Source of the DNA: Carposina sasakii
Taxonomy: Eukaryota > Arthropoda > Insecta > Lepidoptera > Carposinidae
DNA: 64,000 bases
Assembly: GCA_014607495.2 (NCBI GenBank)
Contig: CP053153.1
Location: forward strand, 12,152,001 to 12,216,000
Direction: 5' to 3'
The number at the start of each line of letters is the position of its first letter. Positions within the stretch are counted from its first letter, which is position 1. Shown here in pieces: positions 1 to 10,475 of the stretch. The position numbers and the translations under genes were made by a program. Under the pieces are notes generated by a model. It was given only the letters and a program-made list of their open reading frames with translations. It ran no database searches and was not told the origin of the DNA.

Positions 1-2453
1 AATAATATTTATCCTGATGAAAGCGAATGTACAGGTACATTCTGTTATAGGTACTTGTTTCATTGTTTTTCTACAGGGATGGAAGTTTGTTTAAAAATTC
101 TTTTACTACGACCTCGGTCCCTCACTGTACTAATTTAAAGGCTCATTATTTATATATGTACACGTTCTGTGTTGATGCAGGGCTTCTCGAGAACACAGTG
201 TCACTGAACTTTTACATCTGACTTCGCTATTCTTAACGTAACTATAGGATTTCCTTCGTGATCATGCAGGCTGCTACCCTATTGGGAACACAGCATTGTG
301 TATATTATTAATAGATTTTGAACCATTCCTCATCCGCCATAATGTCGTAAATACTACATTATTTTGACTGGCCCATTATTATTAAGTGGTATGCAAATTA
401 ATAGCGTGATGATTATAGCGCTTTTACTGCCAGTAAAAACTGAGCTTTGAAATAGATACGACATTATTCCGCCGTAAACGTTTGTTACATCGTTCTAACG
501 GGAATTAATCTATTGAGGCAGTCTGAGTGTCTAACTGACCGATAGGAACTTCGGTTTTCAAGTAGAAGTGAGGCCATTAAACTAATACGGAACAATGTGG
601 CATTTGCGGTAATCAAAAATAAGAAAGTAGTATGTTATAGTATGAAAAGTGCTATTTTATTTTAAGTCCTACCTATGTGATAAGGGGTGAGCCTACCGCC
701 GGTTTTCGGGCATGCATTTACCACAATCTATGTCGGTGATGAATCCAAAAGAAAGTTTATTGCTTTAATATTTACGATTGTACTACTTACTAATTAAATT
801 CATCTATGTTACCAATATCTCGATTCCTATTATGACTACTAAAGATGCTTTTCCTCTGACAAAGCAAGTCGAGGCCGCGTTAAAGGCACTACAAAAGAAA
901 TACCTTTTCGGGACTTTTATAAATAACAGTAGCCCAGCAAACTCCATAGTACGAGTATGTAGATTAAACGTTGAAGTTGTATCATTTTATGATATTTGGG
1001 TATCCGAGGGCATCGTAAAATGTAAGATATTGGTGTTTACGGGACATTACGGGGCCTTATTGAACGGACCCTGTGTTTAATGTTTACTAGAGGTACTAAA
1101 TGTATACGGTACTATAGGAAATCGGATATTAAAAGCCTTTAGTAGTCGTTTCTTTGAGGGCCAATGCTCGAGCGCTCTATCGAATATGGCAGGTAGAAGC
1201 ACAGGATGATATCAACGAAAACGGTTTTTGGAGGTTAAAATGTACGCTAAACTTGAATTAAAAAAATATAATAGAAATGATGTCATATTAGAGATAGACT
1301 ACTTGATCCTTTCTATTGGCTTCAATAACATAGGCACCACAGACATCGAAATATCTATGCATGTGAGACCCTATGCATGCGATGGCTATAATAATATGTA
1401 TGTCTGTTGATTTGTACTGGCACTAAAGCGGGCAGCTTAGGGCCGGGATGGGAATGGGATCGACGATTCCTGGCACATTTAATTGATAGCACCATTAGCG
1501 ATAGAAGGTCTATGAGTTCAGGTAATTCTTGGATAAATTGCTATACTTAAAACAACTTTCAAGTCGTAATATTTAGAAGTGTCTAAAAGCCATTTCAAAA
1601 ATATTGGTAATTAACAATAATTACTTATATTGTATACCTACTTAAGTACTATTTTATGATTAAACGTTTGACATTACATGCTTTCATTGCCTTGATGAAA
1701 GTGGGTTTAATTTAATGTTCTTAGTAAAAAAGTAAAAGCTGCTTGACCCTGTCTAGTCATATAATGTAAGTTTAATAGAGCTGCAGCAATTCGATGCGCT
1801 TAAAAGTAATTCGCTTTTTGTTAGAAATAAGATGAGGTAATTCGATGACCACCCAAGAAAATGAGTGAGTCGTGGTTGTGGTCATTGTTTATTTTGTATT
1901 ATGTCTTTATCGACTTTCCAAGTGGGTATGTCTATATTTTCAATTCCTGCACGAGTTGTAGGTACTTTCACGATTTTAATGCTAGATATGTAGCATATTA
2001 TTACACTGCACGCAGTTGTTTTTATAATAAAGTAATGCTACATGCTTAAAAATCATTGTAATAAAATAGTTTTATTACGTTTTATTGACAAAAAATGGTC
2101 ACCCTACACTGGAATTACCCGCATTTTCCGCACGGGGGTATATCCGATCCTGCAAACAGGGGTAACTTCCAATTTCTCTTTCTTCGGAAATGTCCCGTGT
2201 TCGGAAATTGCGCTATCAAACGATGCTGGACTCGGCGAAAACAATGCGGACTGTTCCAGAAAAAAATAAAGTGAAATTACATCTTTATATTGCTCTTATT
2301 TTATCGAATATTTATAATATTAAACAAAGTCTAGACTAGAGTGACTATGTACTTGAGAACTGCTGGACCTAGTTCTAAAATCTCAATTTGATTACTTTTT
2401 TACGGAGTTTTTAATTAAGCTTACATAAATATTGAAGTGCTGCTATTTTCAAT
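1..2453. other. 5' flank without a recognisable gene
   Basis: I see no supported gene here. The longest open frame, 778-1080 (+, 100 codons), has no recognisable domain, and other open frames are shorter and AT-rich. A diverged interspersed repeat occupies about 165-300. If stan has an upstream noncoding exon outside the window, this stretch would be part of its first intron. Confidence 0.5.
165..300 (+). repeat. Interspersed SINE-like repeat, family A
   Basis: This shares an ordered series of short blocks (ACATCTGAC..CGCTAT, TTCGTGATC, GGGAACACAGC) with copies at 14988-15200, 39270-39465, 56570-56715 and 57365-57550, and with inverted partial copies near 17085-17165, 23490-23565 and 44395-44465. 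Repetition at eight places shows an interspersed family; I cannot name it. Confidence 0.5.
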
Positions 2454-2458
2454 GGGCG

Positions 2459-2644
2459 TGTTTGGGTGGACTGTAGGTTTTTGGTAGGTCGCTGGATGGT
2501 TCTTGGTGCAGATAAAATGAGAAGACTAGGAGAAATCTTGAGAGAGTTTATTGCGCTTCACATGGAACCGAGAGAGAGAGTGTTGCCACAAATAATTACA
2601 AATATCCCTACAATATGTTAATGTTGCCAACATTAATTGCAACA
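2459..2644 (-). repeat. 3' LTR of BEL/Pao element
   Basis: This 186-bp block appears identical to 8802-8987. As the element reads on the - strand, this is its 3' LTR. It starts TGTTTGGGTG and ends TTGCAACA on the + strand, and the GGGCG target copy lies immediately to its left. Confidence 0.95.
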
Positions 2645-3045
2645 TGCTGCGCCTTAACAGAAAACAAAGTTAAAAAACTCAACAGTAAATAAACTAAAGG
2701 AAGGTGGCGCTATGTTATTATAACTAATAACCAATAATAGATTGGTCAACAAAAACAATGAGATTATAACTAATCACAACCAATGACTAATAACAGATTG
2801 GCTAACAATGAGATAACTAGTGCCGTCTGGCATATTCATGATACTCGTTTACTAATTAATTTAATAGCAAAAAAACAATAAAGACTGATAATGCGGCATA
2901 TGTAGGAATTAAATTATGTATTTTATACAATATCAAAATAACTAATCTAGTGTTATTCGAATAAATCAGGAAACTTGAAATAAACTTAAATTTTAGAAAA
3001 TTCTAAAATATACTTAAATATACAAATGCCTACATTGTTAAAAGA
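2645..3045 (-). other. 3' untranslated part of BEL/Pao element
   Basis: AT-rich sequence between the Gag-Pol stop and the 3' LTR. It contains a short internal repeat around 2720-2820 (AACTAATAACCAATAA-like units) and no gene. Confidence 0.6.
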
Positions 3046-6000
3046 TTACAAGTTTTCATCTTCTATAGGTAATATACATATTTTATGTATGGCACGAATG
3101 TGTGTTTTATTATTAGAGGTTTTGACCTCCACTGCCCTTATGTTTCCATCGTGCCCTGAGAACAATCTTATAATTCGTGCCATAGGCCAATACATAGACG
3201 GTACATTATCTTCTCTTAAAATTACTAAAGCACCCAATTTAACATTACATTTTTCAATCTTCCATTTTGGTCTATTTTGTAATACATTTAAATAATACTT
3301 ATGCCAAAGTTTCCAGAAGGCTTGTTTCAAACGTGTACATAACTGCCAAAACTTAAGTCTATTTTCTGGTACATCACATAAATTATTTTCTGGGTACATA
3401 GTAAGAGAGCTACCTATAATAAAATGACCAGGTGTCAAATAACAATAATCATTTGGATCACATGACAATGGTAATAATGGTCTAGAGTTAAGTATTGCTT
3501 CAATTTCGGTAAGTACAGTATTAAGTTGTTCATATGTTAACACAGTTTTTTGTAATACTCTTTTTAAATGGTATTTAGTACTCTTCACTGCTGCCTCCCA
3601 GAGTCCACCAAAGTTAGGTGAATAAGCAGGTATGAAATGAAAGGTTATACCTTTTTGAGCTGCAAATCTATGAACTTGGGCCCGGTGGGTCTGGGATGAC
3701 TGCAGCGAATATAGCTCAACTAGTTGACTTTTAGCACATTTAAAAGTACTTGCATTATCACAGTGAATTTCAGTGGGCAGCCCTCTTCGTGATATTAATC
3801 GTCTAAAGCATGCCAGAAAGGTCTCTGTAGTTAAGTCTGAGGCTAGTTCCAAGTGAACTGCCTTGGTGGTAAAGCAAATAAAAACGCAAATGTAACCTTT
3901 GCCAATAATGGATCTTCTAACACGTGATAGCTTAACGTTAATTGGCCCAGCGAAATCCACTCCGATTTTCTCAAAAGGTCGACTAGTAGCCAGTACTCGA
4001 CTTGGAGGTAATGACCCCATTATTTGTGTTGCTACTTTAGCCTTTTGTCTGAAACAAGTTACACATTTATGAGTAATTTTTTTTACTTGTAATAAACCAT
4101 TTACAATCCAAAATCTTTGATTTAAGTTTGAGAGTACTAGTTTTGGCCCAGCATGCAATAGCTTTTCGTGCTCACTTCTAATAATTAGCTTAGTAATAAA
4201 GGAATCTTTAGGCAAAATAATGGGATGCTTTTGGTTGAAAGCTATGCTAGCATGATGAAGCCTACCACCGACTCGTAACAAGCCTGTCTCATCGAGAAAA
4301 GGATGCAGGTTAGACAAATTACCTTTGATAATTTTCTTATTACTTAAAGCTTCTATATCAGTTTTAAAATAATTGCCTTGCTCATACTTAATAATTAACA
4401 TTAGTGATTGCGTCAACTCTGAGCTTAGTAGGTAACAAGAATTAATTTTTACTTTTGTTTTATTTATATTATTAAGAAACCTGAGTATATAAGCCAACAA
4501 CCTAACAATTTTATTGATGTCTGAATATTGAAATAAGCGCTGGAATACATATTCCAGTGGATCCAAACACCGAGATACAACACTGCTGGAGAATGCTAAA
4601 CAGGGTCTAAGTTCTGGAAGATCAAGTTGTATATTCGATTTTGAAGTAGCAAAATTATACATACTGTTTTTTAAAAACTGTGGGCCCTGCCACCAGAGAC
4701 TGTTGCCGTGCAGTTCACTTGGTGAGACTCCTCTGCTTATCAGATCAGCAGGGTTATCCTGTGTATTAACATATAGCCACTGCCATCCCAATGTGTTGTG
4801 CACAATAACATTCACTCTGTTCCCTACATATGCTTGAAGTTTAGTTATTTCAGTTTTTAGCCATGCAAGAACAATTTGTGAGTCGCTGAACATATAAACA
4901 TTATTTATGTTAAGTTTTAGTTTTAGTGTATTATATGTCTTAATGGCGAGCTTAGAAAGTAAAAGTGCTGCATTTAGCTCAAGCCTAGGCACTGTCATGC
5001 CTTTCTTTTGCACAGGATTAATTCTAGACTTGGAACAGAGTAAATGTGTATTGGTGTTACCTGAGATGTCGGTAAGTCGCAGGTATAGGCAGCAACCATA
5101 GGCAGTGGTACTGGAAGCATCCGCAAATCCAACCAGGTCAACCATATGTGAATCTGAGAAACCTATATTTCTATTCAATAAAATGGGTTTCATTGCAGCC
5201 AAATCAGCTGTAAAAGTAAGCCATTCCTTTTCAATAATGGAAGGAATAGAATCATTCCAATCTAAATTAGAAAGCCATAGCCTTTGCATAATAGCTTTCG
5301 CAGTGACAACTATGGGACCTATAAAACCCATTGGGTCATATATTTTACCTATGTAGCTAAGAATGCTTCGCTTAGTAATTACTGCTGTATTGAATAGGTC
5401 TGGAGATGAAATGATAAACTGATTTCCTCTGATATCGATTTGCATACCTAGAGCTTTCATATTACAATTCTCTTTTTGCAAATCAAGATTACCAAAGTAC
5501 CTATCTTGAGCTGGTATATCGGACAAAATAATATCTTGATTTGAAGCCCATTTGTGAGTATGAAAACTACCTAAGTTGAGTAAATTATGCAACTGCTTTT
5601 TCGCCTCGAGAGTTATATTCAGGTCATCATTAGAATAAATAACATCATCAACATATATATTATTTTTTATAATGGTTGATGCTAATGGATATAAATTTTC
5701 AAACCTATTTGCTAGTTCATATAAGCAACGTGTCGCTAAAAAACTGGAGCTCTTTAAACCGTATGTGACGGTGTCTAGCCTTATACACCTTATTGGATCA
5801 TTAGGGTTGTCCCTCCATAGGATATTTTGAAGGGAAGTATAAGATGGATGTACTCTAATATTGCGAAACATATGCTTTATATCTGCAGTAAATGTATATT
5901 TGCCTAAACGAAATAATAGAATGATGTCGAATAGTTCTTTCTGAACCACTGGCCCATTTAGTTGTATATCATTTAGTGAAACTTTTTTGTTAGTTTTCAT

Positions 6001-8199
6001 AGAACCATCAAAGACAGTACGGAGTTTAGTTGTAGTACTATTTTCATTTATTACAGCATGATGTGGGAGGAAGTAAACTGCTTCCTTGCTAGCTTCATAC
6101 GACTCAATGTCAACATAATGACCATGATTGAGTGATAAAAAATTATGTATGAATGTCTGATATTGCATAAATAAATTGGCATTTTGATGCAATTTCTTTT
6201 CTAAATTTAAAAATCTCTTAAGTGCAAAATAAAATGATTCACCCAAAATATCATTAACTTCTGATAGGGGAAATTTTAAAGGCAATGTCACTTCAAATTG
6301 TTTGTTGTTTAATTTGACAGTGTTTTGAAAAATCTGTTCACATAGTTCCTGTTCTGAGGTTTTTTCATTTAACATTTCAGGAACCTTTTCATTACTCCAA
6401 AATTGGGCAAGTGTTTCATTAAGACCTGATTGACACTTTAATACTACTTTATTGCAGCTTTGCCGAGATAAATGTTGTGGTAAGTTACCTCCTATGATGT
6501 GTCCAAAATGTGTGTTTATTACATGTAGATTATGCCTTGACTTATGGCTCACTTGTTTGGTTGCTGGCTCCGTTGCTGCTAGGTCCAACCGCATAGGCTC
6601 CTGGTTCAACAGCAGTGTCTGAAAAAACACATCAGATCCAATTAACATGTGGATTTCACTCGGTATATTAAATTGTTCATCGGCCAGCATAATGTTGGAA
6701 GGTATTTTCACCGTTGAAATGTTAATCTTCTGCTGTGGTAGTTGACATGTAATTTGTTCCACAACATGGCAAGTTACCTTTGTTTTAAATGGAGTTTTTA
6801 ATGAGTAAATATCTAATGGAATACAATATTTTATATTCTTTTTTGCATTGGTTATGCCAATGATGCTCGTGTCATTTTTGTTAGGTTTCATACCTAATAA
6901 TTGCACAACCTTTGAGGTTATGAAAGATAATTGTGAGCCACTATCCATTAATGCCTTTATATGAAATTCAGTACCATCCTTACCTATGACCTTAACTCTG
7001 GCTGTGGGGAGAAGCACATTATTATTATTAGTATTGCCTGTCAATGTAACAGGTGGTGTCTCCTCAGATGCATCACAATGTATCAAAGTGTTATGCTTGC
7101 CTTTGCACTTCGTACACCTAAAATGAAATCTGCATTTTCCAGAATGTGCACCGAGACAGGTATTACATAACTTATTGTTGTTTACAAAATCCTGTCTTTT
7201 CTTTGCTGGTAACAACTGAAATTTTTTGCATATAAATAGCTTATGATCTTTATACTTACAATAACTGCATGCTGGTCCAGCTGTGACATGGGCTGCTATT
7301 TTAGAGTGATGTCCTTGGCTTGGCTGACCCTGGTCAGCATTCTCCATTGCCAATGCACGCTTCTCGAGGAACTTGAGGAACTCCTCTAGAGAAGGTGGAG
7401 AGTTTGCATCTCGCTCCAGCTGGTACGACCGCGATGTGTATGAATCTAGTTTTCGAGATAAAATACAAAGTAATATTGCGTCCCAGTGTTTGGAATTTGG
7501 CTCTTGACACTCTATTGCCGCTAATGATTGCTTAACATATGATATAAATTCTCTGAGATTATGAGCAGTTGATTTGTATAAAGGCTTTAAATCTAGAATC
7601 CCGCATATGAGATCTGACGTTATTCTATACTTATTATGATGTCTTTCACTCAATAGTTTCATTGCTAAAGTGTAGCTTTCATTTGTCATTGGCAGATTTT
7701 TTATTAAATTGAATGGCTCATCCTTCAAGAAGGAGCGTAAATAATATAACTTTTGTAAATTATCTAGATTTTTGTCGTTATTTATAAGAGACGTGAAAAG
7801 GCTAATGAAAGGTATGTATTCCGAACACTTACCATCAAAGATTTTTATTGTGATGGCCGGTAAATTCATTTTTGCAGTAGTTGGTTGACTAGGTGCAGGG
7901 TCGGAGGGTTTCTTTACTAAATGAAGTGCCTTGTCTAGTGCAGTACTGATGTTAAGAAAATTCTGCTCAACCATGTCTACATCTTCCTGGTCTAGTGGAT
8001 CCAGGAATATAATTTCTTTGCATAATTCTTCGTATTCCCGGAAGGCATTTACCAATCTGTCTTTTCTATTAACTAAATATTCTACGGAATATGGAGTGAG
8101 ATCACAGCTTGCATATTTCGTTAACCGTGTGAGCGTGGCTTTTACATAGCCACGGCTCGCAATTAATTTTCTAACATCTGCAGACTTTGCTTCCGACAT
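3046..8199 (-). CDS. BEL/Pao Gag-Pol polyprotein
   Basis: A single 1,717-residue frame holds Gag and Pol of a BEL/Pao retrotransposon. In order: a DUF1759-like Gag region (about residues 110-290); Cys/His knuckles (about 305-375, CSYCKYKDH and CTKCKGKH); an aspartic protease of DUF1758 type with DSGSQLSF near 416; reverse transcriptase with catalytic YVDD near 850; RNase H with GFADASS near 1021; an integrase zinc-binding region with HKCVTC near 1385; the integrase core with Asp near 1412, Asp near 1478 (HCDNAST) and Glu near 1534 (GLWEAAVK); and a DUF5641-like end. Length and order are normal for the family and all key residues seen are present, so the element may be autonomous. The start is the first ATG of the frame. 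Confidence 0.95.
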   Translation of the reverse strand: MSEAKSADVRKLIASRGYVKATLTRLTKYASCDLTPYSVEYLVNRKDRLVNAFREYEELCKEIIFLDPLDQEDVDMVEQNFLNISTALDKALHLVKKPSDPAPSQPTTAKMNLPAITIKIFDGKCSEYIPFISLFTSLINNDKNLDNLQKLYYLRSFLKDEPFNLIKNLPMTNESYTLAMKLLSERHHNKYRITSDLICGILDLKPLYKSTAHNLREFISYVKQSLAAIECQEPNSKHWDAILLCILSRKLDSYTSRSYQLERDANSPPSLEEFLKFLEKRALAMENADQGQPSQGHHSKIAAHVTAGPACSYCKYKDHKLFICKKFQLLPAKKRQDFVNNNKLCNTCLGAHSGKCRFHFRCTKCKGKHNTLIHCDASEETPPVTLTGNTNNNNVLLPTARVKVIGKDGTEFHIKALMDSGSQLSFITSKVVQLLGMKPNKNDTSIIGITNAKKNIKYCIPLDIYSLKTPFKTKVTCHVVEQITCQLPQQKINISTVKIPSNIMLADEQFNIPSEIHMLIGSDVFFQTLLLNQEPMRLDLAATEPATKQVSHKSRHNLHVINTHFGHIIGGNLPQHLSRQSCNKVVLKCQSGLNETLAQFWSNEKVPEMLNEKTSEQELCEQIFQNTVKLNNKQFEVTLPLKFPLSEVNDILGESFYFALKRFLNLEKKLHQNANLFMQYQTFIHNFLSLNHGHYVDIESYEASKEAVYFLPHHAVINENSTTTKLRTVFDGSMKTNKKVSLNDIQLNGPVVQKELFDIILLFRLGKYTFTADIKHMFRNIRVHPSYTSLQNILWRDNPNDPIRCIRLDTVTYGLKSSSFLATRCLYELANRFENLYPLASTIIKNNIYVDDVIYSNDDLNITLEAKKQLHNLLNLGSFHTHKWASNQDIILSDIPAQDRYFGNLDLQKENCNMKALGMQIDIRGNQFIISSPDLFNTAVITKRSILSYIGKIYDPMGFIGPIVVTAKAIMQRLWLSNLDWNDSIPSIIEKEWLTFTADLAAMKPILLNRNIGFSDSHMVDLVGFADASSTTAYGCCLYLRLTDISGNTNTHLLCSKSRINPVQKKGMTVPRLELNAALLLSKLAIKTYNTLKLKLNINNVYMFSDSQIVLAWLKTEITKLQAYVGNRVNVIVHNTLGWQWLYVNTQDNPADLISRGVSPSELHGNSLWWQGPQFLKNSMYNFATSKSNIQLDLPELRPCLAFSSSVVSRCLDPLEYVFQRLFQYSDINKIVRLLAYILRFLNNINKTKVKINSCYLLSSELTQSLMLIIKYEQGNYFKTDIEALSNKKIIKGNLSNLHPFLDETGLLRVGGRLHHASIAFNQKHPIILPKDSFITKLIIRSEHEKLLHAGPKLVLSNLNQRFWIVNGLLQVKKITHKCVTCFRQKAKVATQIMGSLPPSRVLATSRPFEKIGVDFAGPINVKLSRVRRSIIGKGYICVFICFTTKAVHLELASDLTTETFLACFRRLISRRGLPTEIHCDNASTFKCAKSQLVELYSLQSSQTHRAQVHRFAAQKGITFHFIPAYSPNFGGLWEAAVKSTKYHLKRVLQKTVLTYEQLNTVLTEIEAILNSRPLLPLSCDPNDYCYLTPGHFIIGSSLTMYPENNLCDVPENRLKFWQLCTRLKQAFWKLWHKYYLNVLQNRPKWKIEKCNVKLGALVILREDNVPSMYWPMARIIRLFSGHDGNIRAVEVKTSNNKTHIRAIHKICILPIEDENL

Positions 8200-8801
8200 T
8201 GCGACTTAGTTCACCAACCACTATGTATTTAACAATATGTATTTAACTTTTACAAACATAAGAATTATAGAATACAAGATGGACGCTGTTGCCAAGTGCC
8301 GGTGCCGCGTGGCGCGTTTGCTTGCCTTCCTGTTCGGTTCGTTCGGCGATCTTCGTGTCCGCGTTCGGCAAAGGATCTTCGAATTCGGTCGATTGGCGCC
8401 GCTGGTTGGCTCGATCAAATTTTTGCAGCTACCTCGCTCGCACACGGGGGCGTTTGCGTTTACTTTCTTTGTTTTTCGCGTTATGCTCTTGTACGCTAAA
8501 TTTGCTATATGAAATGGTGTTTGCTCGTTCTCTCTTGAGGGCTGCCCGCGTCGCGACAAAGACACGAAATGAAATTGCGCAGGAAGCACTGAGAGGTGAT
8601 ACGAGAACCGACTGCGAATGGCACCGAAAACACAGCCAATGAGAGCGTGTGTCCGGTACTCGTCGTGTCCGCGTCGGCCGAATACCCAAAATGCAAAATG
8701 GCGTATACTTGCGGTTTATGTGGAGCTGGATTTGCTTCCAAGAATCCCTCTTCTTTGCATGCACCTTGAAATTTTTCTTAATTCCAGGTTTGAAGGACCA
8801 A
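8200..8801 (-). other. BEL/Pao 5' leader with primer-binding site
   Basis: This noncoding leader lies between the 5' LTR and Gag. The primer-binding site is at about 8782-8801 and reads TGGTCCTTC on the - strand directly after the LTR. Those nine bases complement the CCA end plus acceptor strand expected of tRNA-Tyr; the next bases match less well. The region is GC-rich and open in several frames, but none has a recognisable product. Confidence 0.65.
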
Positions 8802-8987
8802 TGTTTGGGTGGACTGTAGGTTTTTGGTAGGTCGCTGGATGGTTCTTGGTGCAGATAAAATGAGAAGACTAGGAGAAATCTTGAGAGAGTTTATTGCGCT
8901 TCACATGGAACCGAGAGAGAGAGTGTTGCCACAAATAATTACAAATATCCCTACAATATGTTAATGTTGCCAACATTAATTGCAACA
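8802..8987 (-). repeat. 5' LTR of BEL/Pao element
   Basis: This 186-bp LTR appears identical to 2459-2644 and is followed by the second GGGCG target copy at 8988-8992. It should contain the element's promoter for - strand transcription, that is, pointing away from stan. Confidence 0.95.
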
Positions 8988-9470
8988 GGGCGAGTTAGTT
9001 AAATCAATATATTTCGTTACTATTTGCTTTTATGTAACTTAGATATTTAATATGCAAATCCGATGTTAAAAGATATTCGAAATGCCCAATCATATAAGCT
9101 TTAGATAAAAACGTTTGATATAAGTATATTTCACTTCACAGCATATTAAGTAGAGTGGACGTTAAATAATTGATGTTGGAGTGTCTTTATGGTTTTCCTG
9201 ATGTTATGTCATGATCTTAATACATCCTAGCTGTCTCAGCCATGTCGCTATTGTCTCCTAATGGCTTTAAAATGTAATAGTGCTAGAAAAACTAATCATA
9301 ATTATCGTTGGTGGTTATGCCAGAATTGATCCAAAAATCCACAAAACTCACATTGATTCTCTCAAACCATAAACTGTCTGAACAGTTTAATAAAAAAATA
9401 GAATAGGACAAGTTAATTCGCTACATAATATTTTTGTATAAACATAAAAAAATATAGAAATATATCTATA

Positions 9471-10125
9471 TCTATACTTAATATTATAAAGAGGTAAACT
9501 TTGATTGTTTGTTTGTTTATTTGCAGCGAATAGGCTCCGAAACTACTGGACCGATTTTAAAAATTCTTTCACCGTTAGAATCCTTATTGGACCTGGATGA
9601 ACATAGGCTATAAAAATTTCCCGATATTCCCACGGGAAGACGACCAACGGGAATTCTATATTTTTTTACGAAAATCGCTATACATATGAAGCTGAAATCG
9701 GGCATTTATATTCATTGGGGACAGCGAGGGATAGGACAACGGATTTCCCGAAATTCCCACGGGAAGAGGACAAACGGGAATTCATAATTAGGGCATATAT
9801 GTTCATACGGGAAGGGGACCAACGGGATTTAATTATTTTTTACGAAAACCACGATACATATGAATTTGAAATCAGACCGAGAAACAGAGGGAATTTGAAG
9901 GTGACTTACGGGAATTTCAAATTTTTACGAAAATCGCTATTTTTACGAAGCTGAAATCGGATTAGGGACTATGAGGAAGCTCTAAGAACGGATTTCCATG
10001 AATTCCCACGGGAAGGGGACCAACAGGAGTACCAAATGTTTACGAAAACCGCTGTACCTACATATGAAGTTGTAGCTAATGTACCTACTGATATGTACCG
10101 AAGCGAAGCGAGGGCCGGCCACTAG
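9471..10125 (+). mobile_element. Non-autonomous Helitron with internal minisatellite
   Basis: It starts TCTATACTTAATATTATAAA and ends CTAG, with A before and T after, which is the insertion context of Helitrons; the start matches the lepidopteran Lep1-like type. A GC palindrome (GGCCGGCC) lies just before the end. Inside, a module with CCACGGGAAG and CCAACGGGA recurs about four times (near 9630, 9755, 9810 and 10005). It has no coding capacity. Confidence 0.75.
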
Positions 10126-10145
10126 TAGTTTATATAGGTATACAT

Positions 10146-10475
10146 AATGTTTTTTGGTCGTCAAAGTTCCCGACTACTACGGATTCTTCTCATCATCGCG
10201 ATCATTTTTCTCCATGGAAGCATACCTGGGAAGTGTCTGGTTCCCAAGATATTAGGATCCAAAGTTGAGTAAATAGATTGCGTTTTTTGCAAATACACAT
10301 AGAGGCGTGTAACAAGACTTTTTTTACGAAAAATAATTGAAATCTGTCTATAAAAAATTTACACAAACCCTGGACAAGTACATTTTGCCCAATCAAGTAA
10401 ATTTAAAAAAATTATATCGTTTCCCAGCAATTTTTTTGGCATGAACTTGTTTTGGCATGAATTTGTGTACATACC
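10146..10475 (-). repeat. MITE family B copy, decayed
   Basis: This shares long blocks (TTGAGTAAATAGA, GATCATTTTTCTCCATGGAA, TTTCCCAGCA) with 32420-32781, 42330-42519, 43466-43839 and 53631-53855. The better copies show inverted ends beginning CAGGGTG, so I read it as a non-autonomous DNA transposon. Confidence 0.6.

Larger units (their letters stand above)
2454..8992 (-). mobile_element. Complete BEL/Pao LTR retrotransposon
   Basis: This is a full element on the - strand: the target duplication GGGCG (2454-2458 and 8988-8992) flanks two 186-bp LTRs that begin TG and end CA, with one long uninterrupted Gag-Pol frame between them. The LTR copies show no difference that I can find, and the frame has no stop, so insertion looks recent. 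The tRNA-binding site follows the right LTR (TGGTCCTTC as read on the - strand). A polypurine tract before the left LTR is weak. No env-like frame is seen. It lies upstream of the first coding exon of stan and opposite in direction, probably in a 5' intron or the promoter flank. Confidence 0.95.

Noticed and set aside
778..1080. 100-codon open frame in the 5' flank
   Set aside because: Some retroelement-like flavour (AFPLTKQVEAALKAL) but no definable motif or neighbouring domains; not enough to call a gene or relic.
8221..8830. Several overlapping open frames on both strands
   Set aside because: They lie in the GC-rich leader of the BEL/Pao element and have low-complexity Arg/Ser composition; no domain.
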